From Portulaca oleracea (lineage: Eukaryota > Streptophyta > Magnoliopsida > Caryophyllales > Portulacaceae), in assembly GCA_029582165.1 (NCBI GenBank), contig CM055874.1:48707269-48771268 (forward strand): a DNA stretch of 64,000 nt, read 5' to 3'. A model generated the notes under the pieces. It had not been told where the DNA came from and did not search any database. It was given only the letters and a program-made list of their open reading frames with translations. The position numbers were made by a program, and so were the translations under genes. Positions 45,976-56,157 of this stretch are shown piece after piece; positions within the stretch are counted from its first letter, which is position 1, and each line of letters starts with the position of its first letter.

Positions 45976-46298
45976 TCATCTTATGCAGCCTTATACCTGC
46001 CCAAATCCACCACCCACAAAAGCCCAAATCCAGGGATTATTTAACTAAACCCCATCCCAAATCCTACCCACAAAAGTAGCCTTATACCTGCCAGAAACCA
46101 GCCTATAATCCACCATCCAGACCACAGGAATCCCAGCCACTACAAAACAGATTCCCTCTACCTAAACCACCACAAACACAGCCCCAAACCTATCCCCAAA
46201 GACCACCAACCCCTGCAGGAAGATCATTCAATGAGAGAAGGTGTTTCAGGTGTCAAGGCCCGGGGCACATTGCCTCAGAATGCCCCAATAAGAGGGTT
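45976..46298 (+). pseudogene. gag: Truncated gag with zinc knuckle
   Basis: No capsid domain remains. A Pro/Gln-rich stretch leads to RCFRCQGPGHIASECPNKR, a complete CX2CX4HX4C nucleocapsid knuckle (about 46238-46294), in frame with the protease that follows. No primer-binding site is seen after the LTR, so the 5' internal part is deleted. Confidence 0.82.
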
Positions 46299-47317
46299 GT
46301 GACCTTTGCTGAATATCAAGCAGCCCTTTTTATAGAACCTGAGTTAGTGCATGAGGAAGAGCAGGTGTATGAGGAGCCTGAAGTTGATCTGGTTTATGAT
46401 GCTGAAGTTGAGGAGGGTCCTGATGAGGGAGAACTATTTGTGATTAGGAGGGTACTAAGCAGCACAGCAGTAGAAGAGGCAGAGGAGCAGAGGGAGAATA
46501 TATTTCATACAAGGTGCACAGTGGGAGGCAAGGTATGTTCTATGATCATTGATAGTGGCAGTTGTACCAATGCAGCTTCATCTACCATGGTGAAGAAGCA
46601 ACCAAGCCCCACCCAGCCCCTTATACCATTCAGTGACTCAATCAAGGGAAAGGTATCAAAATCTCTTCTAGATGCCTTGTCAATTTTTCCATTGGTCAAT
46701 CCTATAAAGATGAAGTTTGGTGTGATGTATTGTCAATGGATGCTTGTCATTTGTTATTGAGAATACCTCGGTTGTATGATAGGTTTGTAAGCCATTGTGG
46801 GAGAGCTAACGCCTATATCCTCACCCTAAACCACAAGAAAATCACCCTCACAGCCGTGAAACCATCCCAGCTAGCCAAGAAAGTCAAAACCCTAAGCCTT
46901 GAACCTAGTCTTGATGTGTTTCTAATGCTTGATCAGCATGAATTCAATGCACAAAGAGACTTGATCCTTCTAGACCTTGAAGAACCCCATGAGCCACAAA
47001 ATGACCACCCTTTATTCCAATCCTTACTCCAGCAGTACCAGCATGTATTCCCAGAGGAGATGCCACCTGGTTTGCCACCAAAGAGGGACATCCAGCACAA
47101 GATTGACCTTGTGCCTGGTTTAGTGGATGAGCTATTGGAGAAAGGAATGATTAGGGAGAGTTTGAGCCCCTGTGCACTTCCAGCCTTGTTAGTTCCTAAG
47201 AAAGATGGGAGCCAGAGAATATGTATTGATTGTAGGGTCATTTACAAGATTATTATCAAGTATAGTACCCTATATCTAGGCTTGAAGACATGCTGGATGA
47301 GTTACATGGCTCATTAG
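46299..47317 (+). pseudogene. Protease and linker of the chromovirus pol
   Basis: The retropepsin active site reads CSMIIDSGSCTNAASS (about 46539-46586). The frame breaks near 46720 (stop 46758) and continues in another frame (46730-47317) through a linker, then the start of RT (ALLVPKKDGSQRICIDCR). Confidence 0.85.
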
Positions 47318-48430
47318 TCTTTTCCAAGATTGATATGAGGAGTGGCTATTATCATATCAGGATCTATGAGGGAGATGAGTGGAAAACATCCTTTAAGACC
47401 AAGGGAGACCTATTTGAGTGGTTGGTTATGCCTTTCGGCTTGACCAATGCTCCATCTACATTCATGAGATTGATGAATCAGGTCTTAAAGCCACTCATGG
47501 ACAAGTGTGTTGTGGTTTATTTTGATGATATACTTGTCCATAGCAGGTTTGAGCAGGAGCATGTGAAGCATTTGTAGGAGGTTTTGGAGATCCTTAGCAA
47601 CGAGCAGCTCTATGGAAATTTGAAGAAGTGTCACTTTTTAACTTCCCAAGTAACCTTCCTAGGTTACATTATCACAGCTGAGGGTATCCAAGTAGATGAA
47701 GAGAAAATCAAAGCCATAAAAGAATGGTATGTTCCTACTTCAATTCAGCAGGTCAGTAGTTTCCATGGCTTGGCTTCCTTCTACATGAGATTTGTCAAGA
47801 ATTTCAGCACCATCCTTGCACCAATGACTAAAGTAGTGAAAGGAAAGGCATTCAGCTAGACAGCAATAGCCCAGCAAGTCTTTGAAGAGATCAAAGAGAA
47901 TCTTACTTCAACATCAGTACTAGCATTGCCAAGTTTCAGCAAAGTCTTTGAAGTAGAGTGTAATGCATTTGGTGTGGGAATTGGAGCAGTGCTATCTCAG
48001 GAGGGGAGACCAGTAGCCTACTTTAGTGAGAAGCTAAATGATGCAAGAGGAAGTATAGTGTCTATGATAAAGAGTTCTATACTATTATCAGGGCATTGTA
48101 GCATTGGAATCATTATTTGATTGGAGCAGAGTTCATTCTCCACAGTGATCATGAGGCATTGAAGTTCATTCAAGGCCAGCATAAGCTCAATCCTAGGCAT
48201 GCTACTTGATTAGAGTATATCCAGCAGTATCACTTCATGATCCATCACAAGTCAGGTGTTTTAAATAAGGGAGTTGATGCTTTGAAAAGGAGGTATTTGT
48301 TATTGCACATACTTGATTCTAGAGTACTTGGTTTTGAACAATTAAAAGCCTTGTACCAGGTAGATGAGGATTATTAGGAGTTGTTCAAGAAGTTCCAAGA
48401 GCAACCATAGGGTCTACACCATATAGCCCA
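47290..48430 (+). pseudogene. pol: Reverse transcriptase and RNase H of the chromovirus
   Basis: RT blocks: [33 protein letters not shown] and the catalytic [12 protein letters not shown] (about 47512-47550). TAG stops lie at 47575 and 47857. RNase H reads [16 protein letters not shown], where the usual catalytic Asp of the DAS motif is Asn, then [10 protein letters not shown]. After a frameshift it continues as [12 protein letters not shown] with further stops. Confidence 0.88.
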
Positions 48431-48437
48431 AGGTTAT

Positions 48438-49216
48438 TTGTTCAAGGGAAGCATGTTATGCATCCCTAGAAGCAGTTTTAGAGAACTACTCATTTCTGAA
48501 GTTCATGGAGGGAGTCTAGCAGGGGATTTTGGTGTGGAGAAGACTTTGTACATGTTGAAAGAGCATTACAGTTGGCCTAAAATGAGGAAGGATGTCGAGC
48601 ATTTGTTGAAGAGGTGCAATGTATGCCAATTAGCAAAATCACACAGCCTTCCACAAGGCTTGTATACACCATTGCCTATTCCTAAGAGTCCTTGGAAGGA
48701 TGTTAACCTTGATTTCGTTGTTGGTTTGCCTAGAACCCAAAGAGGCAAAGATTCAATCATGGTGGTTCTTGACAGGTTCTCAAAGATGTCCCATTTTATA
48801 TCTTGCCACACCACCCATGATGATACAAAGATTGTTGAGTTATACTTTCAAGAAGTAGTGAAGTTGCATGGAATTATACTTTCAAGAAGTAGTGCAGTTG
48901 GATGGAGGATCTTGTCTGGATTTACCTCAGAAAGGATAGATTTCCCAACAAAAGAAAGGGAAAACTTGTTCCAAGAGTAGATGGTCCATTTGAGATATCA
49001 GAGAAGATTGGAGATAATGCCTACAGCTTAGACCTTTCTGAAGAATATGGGGGATCAGCCACCTTCAATGTTGCAGACCTAAGGCCATATTACCCTGATA
49101 GTGAAGACCTATCAAGTTTGAGGACAAACTTTCCTCAACCTGGGGAGGACGATGGAGACCATCAAGCAGCAACAACAACTTCAGCAACACCACAGGAGGG
49201 CCTAGAACCAGCATGA
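48438..49216 (+). pseudogene. Integrase of the chromovirus, with internal deletion
   Basis: The HHCC region (EVHGGSLAGDFG, CNVCQLAKS) and the first core Asp (NLDFVVGLPRTQRGKDS) are present. After VVKLHGI the sequence jumps to [17 protein letters not shown], so the part with the second Asp and the Glu is gone. At the joint lies a 33-bp tandem duplication (about 48839-48904). The C-terminal part ([34 protein letters not shown]) ends at a stop at 49216, 64 bp inside the 3' LTR. Confidence 0.87.
49139..49152 (+). promoter_or_regulatory. Polypurine tract of the chromovirus
   Basis: CCTGGGGAGGACGA lies directly before TGGAGACC, the 3' LTR start, and is still within the pol reading frame. Confidence 0.75.
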
Positions 49217-49730
49217 GTAGATGCATTACCAAACTCAGCAACAACAGCTAAGGCAGCAGGCTTCCAAGCATCTTCAACAAATTTTAAAACTTCTACATCA
49301 TCTTCATCATCCACTATTCCACCAACGGCATCCATTCAGACTTGTTACAACTTGGTTAAACAAGTCCTGGCATCTACAGCCATTCATTTCACCAGCATTG
49401 ATCAAGGAGATCAATCTCAGTTCCCATCGAGATCAGTCCAAGCAACACCCTTTCTCAACATGTTATCTCTACATTGAGGAAGAATTAGAAGAAGTTCCCT
49501 AGGAGTTTTTTGTTCCTTGTCATGCCATTTTCAATACCAAGCCAAGTACAGGCATGATCAAGTTCAAGATCATCAAGTTTCAGCACCAAGAACAGCAGCA
49601 GTCCACTGGGTTTATTTTCTAATTAAGTTCAGTTCTGTAATTCTGATCAATGCAGCTACAATAGGGGTTATTTTGGTCCTTTGCTAACTTGAACGAACTG
49701 TTGAGATTACATCCAGCTTGGCCAAGTGAA
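49153..49730 (+). repeat. First half of the chromovirus 3' LTR
   Basis: It matches 44736-45313 and then stops abruptly after CCAAGTGAA. The rest of the LTR lies inverted at 50706-51364. Confidence 0.85.
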
Positions 49731-49777
49731 AACCTAATTCATTCTGATCAAAAGATGAGCTAATGAGGGAGCATAAT

Positions 49778-50450
49778 GATAAAATCTAAGACAAAATTAA
49801 GATAAGACTAATTGCTTGATCAAAACGTCACTAGGGTTATATAAACAAGGCAAGTTAGTTGCACAAAGCACTGCCGTTTTGCCCAGAAAATTGCGCAGAA
49901 AACCCAGCCGTCGCGAGTGCGACGTCACCTGTTGCGGGTGCGACACAGCGAAGATAAGCAGGCAATTTTCTCTCCACGATAAGTCGCGGGCGCTACAAAA
50001 TAGTTCACGGGCGCGACATCCTCCTGGAACTTTTCCATCCGAAGTCAGCCAAGTTTGTTCACGGGTGAGATCATACCGGTCGCAGGTGCGACCAGGTTTT
50101 GGCTCTTTCCCTTTCAAAATCTCCAAAGTCTTTGATGAATCTTTTGTCGCGGGTGTCACACATCAGGTCGCGGGCACGACCTCCGTCTGGACTCCTCTTA
50201 GTAATCCGCCTTGGCTGCTGTAGCGGGTGTTACCACACGGGTGACGGGTGTTACCCCTTTGGGTTTTAGCTAAATTTTGCCTTTTTACCTCGGTTTTCCT
50301 TCTAACACTTTATTATCCTAAAAAACTCAAAATCATCATAACTAATATATAACTAAGGGGCTAAAACAAGCAAAATACCCTATAAATGATATCAATTTGG
50401 CTCGAAACGAGACCGAACAAGACACAACCATGTTGCCCGATTATTTTATC
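49778..50450. mobile_element. 673-bp element with palindrome array and ATAAT duplication
   Basis: Its ends are GATAAAATC and GATTATTTTATC, nearly inverted copies, with ATAAT on each side (49773-49777 and 50451-50455). Inside are about nine copies of a GTCGCGGGTGCGAC-like palindrome. If the ends are moved by one base they become TG and CA, so it could be a solo LTR, but then the pentamers no longer match. Short ORFs inside have no domain. Confidence 0.6.
49910..50260. repeat. Array of GTCGCGGGTGCGAC-like palindromes
   Basis: Clear copies: 49910-49923, 49931-49944, 49983-49996, 50004-50017, 50078-50093 (GGTCGCAGGTGCGACC) and 50167-50182 (GGTCGCGGGCACGACC). Diverged ones lie near 50146, 50219 and 50240. 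Spacing is 20-65 bp. Confidence 0.85.
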
Positions 50451-50540
50451 ATAATCAAAGCGTATGAGGTATTGTACATTGGGTTATGTACAAAATTGTT
50501 GAACACTGTTAACTTATAGTTGTGTCACCTGAGGTACTTA

Positions 50541-50705
50541 GGCTGCATTCTTTTATGCGATGGGTTTTGGACCTGTGGTGCGGTACCACACTGCACCGCA
50601 CTCTTTAATTTCTACCACACTTCACCAGACCACGATCATTACCAATGACTCTCCTCACTTTTCTCCTCTACTTTTCACATTCTGTCTCTTCACCTATCCT
50701 ACTAA
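50541..50705 (-). mobile_element. Right half of the Harbinger-like MITE, inverted
   Basis: It starts GGCTGCATTCTTTTAT after TTA and runs to the inverted LTR end at 50706. It carries GTGCGGTACCACACTGCACC and 'ctaccacacttcacc', the complement of the GGTGAAGTGTGGT text in the left half. Both MITE ends now point the same way, which a normal MITE would not show and which the inversion explains. Confidence 0.68.
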
Positions 50706-51364
50706 TGTATGCAGGGTCACAAAGATCAGAGTATTGACCTTACAAACACCATACAAGCTCCTACACTTCTGGATTGTTAAGAACAAAAGCTAATTTGATG
50801 TAATTAGCTGGAATGGATGACAAACCAATAAGCAAAATAAAGATAGACTTGCTTACAGCTGATACAAATACACCATAGCTATGAACAAGGGCAATGGACT
50901 CTCACATTCAACCTTGTACAGATACACCAAAGATCAAATGATCAAGCTCAACTAACACTTGTTGAATCTTGCTAAAACTCAGTGACATGAGTTGATTTAA
51001 CCGTGGTGAGAGTTTAGACAAACTCACAAACACACAGAGGTTCTCATAACACTCGAAATGATATTGAAATTACACTGATATATGCTTAAGCAGCTCAAGA
51101 TTACAGTATATATACCTAAGCTCTAATCAGTTTGATTAGAGGTTTTCTAAGTACGAAGAAACCTTCTAATCTCCCTTAACTTACTCTAAGCATACTTAGG
51201 CTACTAATTACATTCGATTACAACCTAATCTAACTAATACTACTGATTACATTTGCAAAATAAAAAGAAATACATACTTTGATTGGACCAAAAATACAAA
51301 AGTAAAACAAGAACCAATCAGAACCTTTCCTATCTAAGGGGATAAAAGTTACTATGGTAACTCC
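50706..51364 (-). repeat. Second half of the chromovirus 3' LTR, inverted
   Basis: The reverse complement matches 45317-45975 closely over its full length, with few differences, ending exactly at the LTR terminus TGCATACA. Confidence 0.9.
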
Positions 51365-51829
51365 ATCCTTCCTATGACCCACCGCCTTCGTGTTTTGTAT
51401 CGCCGACCTTACCTCCAGGAGTGAATTTTGATCCTAGGCAATACCACACCCAGAACCTACCAGTTTTCACAGGAACTGGGTTAGCACTCATATGGACCGA
51501 TAACCTTACCTTAAAAACCACAAAAACTACAATCGAACAATGGCAATAAGATTGAAATTCATACCAAGAGTAAAAATCTTACCATCACTTCCCTTAATGG
51601 GAAGTTTGAAATTAGTTATTTTTCCTAACGAGAAGGCATTTCAAGACTCTGAGAAATCACACTTAAAGGAGGGAAAAATTTTTGAGTATTCCACCAATAA
51701 GTTAACTATGGAGCACAATGTGCCACATGAAGAGACCATTTATCCCATGTAATCTGTGCATTTAGACCTTCTGTGGATAGGTTAGCAGGTAAACCAGACC
51801 ACCCGTAGTTGACAACAGGACTTATCAAT
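51365..51829 (+). other. Unassigned sequence next to the Tat fragment
   Basis: No recognised domain. An open stretch at 51540-51752 has no similarity I can name. It may be the worn upstream part of the Tat integrase that follows. Confidence 0.35.
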
Positions 51830-52175
51830 GTTGCTCCTGCCATCCTACGAGCATAATAGAGATACTACGAGGAGTTAACTTTGTTGGATGAGCGACGACT
51901 TCGAGCCTTGCATAATGTACAAATTTACCAGAATCAAATCACCCCTACATTCAGCTAGAAAGTAAAGGATCAGGACTTGAAAGAAGGTGATTTAGTGCTC
52001 CTGGAGATGAGGGCAGCACATCAAAATCACGAGGAAAGTTCGCTCCAAATCGGAAATGTCCATGTGTTGTCATTTCCATTTCTCCTGGAGGTGCTAATTG
52101 TTTGGCGACATTACAAGGGGAAGTGTTGATTCTACCTGTCAATTTGGACCAACTCAAAACGATATACATTTAAGC
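51830..52175 (+). pseudogene. C-terminal integrase fragment of a Tat-type element
   Basis: In shifting frames the text reads YYEELTLLDERRLRALHNVQ, KVKDQDLKEGDLVLLEMR, then GKFAPN, SPGGANCLATLQGEVLILP and VNLDQLKTIYI before a stop. This is the tail of Tat/Ogre pol, whose last line usually ends in LKRYY. There are several frame breaks. It is not joined to the orphan Tat LTR at 15341. Confidence 0.72.
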
Positions 52176-52584
52176 TACTAGGGTTGATATGTCCCTAACC
52201 ACATAAATATGTATTATCTAAAGTAAGCAACCGAACTACCAACATGCCACTTGCTTATGAGAGGAAGACAAAAAGGAAAAAAAAAAGGAAAAAAAAAGAG
52301 AGGCTAATTTGAAAACCTCTTAGGGCAAGTTAAGCAAAAGGATAGAATAAATAAAAAAAATGAATTAAACTATATTAGAGGATCTCCTGGTCTCTGTAAA
52401 AAGAGATCCCCTCTCTCGTTAAACCTGGAGAGCCCTTTCTTTGCCCTATTCTTGAACCTTTCTCTATTAATTTAATTGTTGAATGTGACACTTGGAGTGG
52501 TCTCGCCTTCATATCCAAGCCTTACAGGACATTATCTTTAGAAGGGGAAACGTTTAACCACAAAGAGATAGAGAAAAGGGGGAG
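52176..52584 (+). other. Untranslated remnant after the Tat integrase
   Basis: A purine-rich A/G run (52265-52305) leads to GAGGCTAATTTGAAAACC and TCTTAGGGCAAGTTAAGC, a line related to 20380-20420 in the orphan Tat element. No gene. Confidence 0.55.
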
Positions 52585-53214
52585 TAGGGATAGTAGTAGG
52601 GTGGGGAATCCCCCCCCCCCCCCCCGGTAGGGCTCGTTCTCTCTTTAGGGAAAAATCCCCGCCCCCAACGAGGATGGAGCTGGAGACGGGGCAAGTTCTT
52701 AAATCCACGTCGGCATGGGTAGGAATGGGGGTACAATTTTCCCTGTTCCCGTCCTCGCTTACCCGTTTGGGAAAATTATCCTCCCCATCCCTACATCCCC
52801 ATCCCCAATTTCTATAAAAACATATAAACATCTTTCATATATTAACATTATATACATAATATTATAGGTATATTTGTAATTGAAGTGTTGACTTATGGAT
52901 TATTATTATTGAATTTTTTGTATAATTAACTTTTGTTTCCTTTATTGTGATTGATATTGTTTGTTGAAATTCGTATAATTTGTATTCTTGAATCCCATTT
53001 GATGAGGTTGTGCATCCTTTTTTAAATATATATGACAATACCGAAATAATTATTTATATACCCATTGGAGCCCCGGTAGGATAACGTACCCTCCCGAGAT
53101 GAAAATGGGAGGAATTGCCCTCCGACAACGGGTAATGGGCCAAGGATGGGGAGTAGGGGCAAGGCATGGATGGGGAATATACCCCGTCCCCGACCCGCCT
53201 CATTGCCATCCCTA
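52585..53214. mobile_element. GC-rich MITE-like element
   Basis: Its left end is TAGGGATAGTAGTAGGGTGG. The right end, reversed, is TAGGGATGGCAATGAGGCGG, which matches at about 15 of 20 positions. Both ends are full of GGGGA/TCCCC words, and the middle is AT-rich. The GGGATGGCAATGGGGCGGG start is common among small plant DNA transposons. No clear target duplication is seen. It includes a 16-base C run at 52610-52625. Confidence 0.55.
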
Positions 53215-53532
53215 TGCGGAAGGGGACTTTGACTTCATTCGTAAGATGCAGATGCGGAAAAAAGGGAAGGGGGTTGTGGTTTTAATTTTTTCTGAACAAA
53301 GGGGGGTGGGGTAAAAAAAATAAAACAGGGGCAAAAAGGTCTATTTATTTAAATTTCAAGCACAAATTCACTTGTGATCAGAAAAGTTTAATAAAAACTA
53401 TTTTATGATAATCTGGTGTTAAAACATAATTGTAGCTTCAGTGAGTGAAAGAAAACATCTTCGAAATTCACAATAAAAAATTTGAATCTTATTTCCTATG
53501 TACAAGGGCAAGGGTTAAACGAAAATAACCAT
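53215..53532. other. Intergenic sequence
   Basis: AT-rich except for a G/A-rich start. Nothing recognised. Confidence 0.5.
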
Positions 53533-53806
53533 AAGCCCCTTTGACATCTCTTCATTTGCAAAGAATTCTCGATGTGAAAACACAGAGACAAAGGACTGAT
53601 CTTTGAATAGGAAAAAGAGTTTATCTGCAGGGTCCCAAATGAATTGGCTTATTCGAAAAAAGTCTTGTTCTTTGGAAGATCTATCTCGTGTCTGATACTA
53701 CACGGTTCCACTCTGCAAGAACTCTGAATCATTCTCTTAAAGCTCATCATAAATGATCCGCTTGCCCCGAAATGACCCGACCCAATAGGGTAATCCCAAT
53801 TCAGTG
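53533..53806 (-). pseudogene. ycf2: Nuclear insertion of plastid ycf2 (fragment)
   Basis: On the minus strand the frame reads [21 protein letters not shown], then ENDSEFLQSGTV, stop, [36 protein letters not shown] and [19 protein letters not shown]. This is an inner-to-late part of Ycf2. Relative to plastid copies it lacks a few residues after YDE and has two stops, both explained by CAA/CAG to TAA/TAG changes, as expected for methylated nuclear DNA. It is about 270 bp and surrounded by nuclear repeats. Confidence 0.88.
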
Positions 53807-54222
53807 GCTTTCATACAACCCATTGATGTACCGCGTTGTTATCCTTGTCAACACCAAGATTACTAAATACGAACATGCAAAATTCGACAACTCCTTGCAC
53901 TATTTTCAAATAAAACCAAACTAACCTACATCACAAAAATTTGAAATCGGTTAAACAGGTAGTTAAGAGAAAATATTTATGAAAGGTCAAAGAAATCAAT
54001 TTCTAGCATGCCCATTTCCAAGATGGGGCATTCCAAAATTATTTTTGTCAACTCGGCCAGAACTTTAATTCTCAATGTTAGGAAGAGGTTGGTGGGAAGC
54101 CATGGTTATGGAGGAAAGATAAAGTGGAGAGCCAAGGCCTGGAATGAGAGAGTCAATCAGTGAGAAATGGATAAAGAAAGTGTGGGAGGGATAAAAAAGA
54201 AGGGGTGAATTTTTGTTGTGGT
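53807..54222. other. Intergenic sequence
   Basis: No gene or repeat recognised. Confidence 0.45.
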
Positions 54223-54377
54223 AGAGATTGCTAACAAAGACTCCGAGCAAGATAGACCCATCTTACATTTTGAACCAAATGGCACTCCAAGGATCAAGAG
54301 AGAGATTGCTAACAAAGACTCCGAGCATGGGGACCCATCCTACACTTCAAACCAAATGGCACTCCAAGCTTCAAGCG
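54223..54377. repeat. Tandem duplication of a 78-bp unit
   Basis: Two copies (54223-54300, 54301-54377) both start AGAGATTGCTAACAAAGACT and both include AACCAAATGGCACTCCAAG. Differences are few and clustered in the middle. Confidence 0.92.
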
Positions 54378-54827
54378 AACACACATTTAGCAACGCCGCG
54401 ATATTATGCATGGACATACCATGTTCGGTGCGCCCAGACCGCCCTATATCGCCTTTGTCTTCTTTTCTGTGCATCATCTTCTCGGCTTAACCCACATCTT
54501 TTCTTGCCTATGATCACTAAAACAATGTTCATAAACAAATAATAGAATACTCTTAAAATCTACTATAATGCTCATAACCCTCATGGAAAAATTTCACAAA
54601 TATATACTACAATATTCATAAAACTTATACAGACTGAACACGCTAATAATAACAATGAAAAAAATTAAAAATATGGTTTATAACAATACTTATTAAACCC
54701 TATTTATAAAAACATTAGAACAAATAGGCCATATAATGCTCTCAAACTTTACTGTAATACTCATAAATTTCAGGAAAAAAATGTTCAAAAAATGCACAAC
54801 AATGTTCATAAAAACATGCAAATAATG

Positions 54828-54876
<49 letters not shown>

Positions 54877-56157
54877 CATTTATATATTGATGCTCATACA
54901 ACTTTACACAATCTATAGATAGAACAAAAAAATAAGTGTTTTTTGGATCGTAATATACCCACATTTGGGATATTGGATTGTAATATATCCACCTTTACTG
55001 TTGGCTACTAATATGTCAACCTTTATACCTAGTTAATTTTAATGTACTCACCGTGGCTTAAGTAATGATGAACTGATCTCAAGGATAATGTGGCAAGCGC
55101 TAGAAATTTCCCGAGATCCATAAGAAACCAAAACAAGCTCACTAAAGTCATCATTAAGATCGATTCACCCCATTAAAGTCATAGTAAGTACATTAACATC
55201 ATCTAAATATAAAAGTCGGTATATTAACATCCAATAATTAGCATGAATATATTACGATCCAATACCCCAAAATAAATATATTCCGGTCCATAAATCCAAA
55301 AATAATTAAGTACAATTGGACTAAAGTGGCATCTCAAAATAACCTTGGACTAAAGACAAAACAAAAGGGAATAGTTGTTTTTACCAAAAAAAAAATTAAA
55401 AGAAAAAAAGAAAGAAGAAAAGAAACACTAAAGGTCAACCTTGGCCTGGTCACACAGAGCTTTGTGCTCCCAGGCTTACCAACGTACTTTTAACCATTTA
55501 GTGAACAACCCATTAAACGGAAATTGTAAGGTTATTTACCCTAGATGGATATGTTAGCTTGATTCGATAGAACACTTTTATAATCTGTGATAAGAAAATT
55601 GGAAAATAAAATAATCCATCCTTTATGAATACTCGAAGAAGATAAACGTACAATTTTGTTAGGAATGAACTTAGCTTTCACCCTTATTATTTTTGTTGTC
55701 CACCACTGAGTTGAACTCGTCAAAATAATGGTGTATGTGGTGGCAATATTGTAAGTGGAGGCCACTTTTAACTTTTATTTTTTTAGCTGTAAAAAGTTTC
55801 ACATACAATATCACCACCACATTACTTTTTGAATGAACTTAACTCAATGGTGAGCACTAAACATAATGAAAGGTTAAAGTTCAGCTTACTCGGCAAGCGG
55901 ACATATATAAAAGCGTACACACATAGCATTTCCAGCACAACCAGTAAAAGTCCCACAGGTTTCAAACATCTTCTATCGACAAAATATTTCGAAACACCCA
56001 ATGTCAAGTTAATTACTTCTTTCCCAAACTTCCAAATCATATGAACGTTCCCTTTCAAGAACTGACTTCTTCTCATCAATAATTCATTACTACGGAATCC
56101 TACTTCACTGAGCAGATTAAATCCGACAATGGTAGGATTTTGCTGTCCAGTAATGAC
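54378..56157. other. Intergenic, AT-rich
   Basis: The region contains a (TAA)n microsatellite and many short AT words. 54900-55310 repeats the phrase 'taatatacccac'/'taatatatccacc' and related text four or five times, probably an old minisatellite. No gene is supported. Confidence 0.45.
54823..54872. repeat. (TAA)n microsatellite
   Basis: About 16 ATA/TAA units. Confidence 0.95.

Larger units (their letters stand above)
44736..49730 (+). mobile_element. CRM-like chromovirus (Ty3/gypsy), decayed, inserted in a MITE
   Basis: Order: 5' LTR 44736-45975, truncated gag, protease, RT, RNase H, integrase with deletion, C-terminal region, polypurine tract, first half of the 3' LTR 49153-49730. The second half of the 3' LTR is found in opposite orientation at 50706-51364. 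The end of the pol frame runs into the 3' LTR, as reported for one group of CRM elements. No exact 5-bp duplication is visible. GGTGA precedes the 5' LTR, and GGTGA recurs 13 bp beyond the far LTR end. Confidence 0.82.
49731..51364 (-). other. Inverted segment (breakpoint inside the 3' LTR)
   Basis: From right to left this segment reads: second half of the LTR, right half of the MITE, flanking sequence, a 673-bp palindrome-rich element, and the breakpoint. Placed in reverse, the LTR and the MITE both become whole and in the expected order. The LTR halves meet at about 45313-45317 of the 5' copy with loss of about three bases. This is an inference from two independent repeats that give the same breakpoint. 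Confidence 0.75.

Noticed and set aside
52538..52831. Minus-strand Gly/Pro-rich ORFs
   Set aside because: They arise from GGGGA/TCCCC words of a MITE-like element and a C run.
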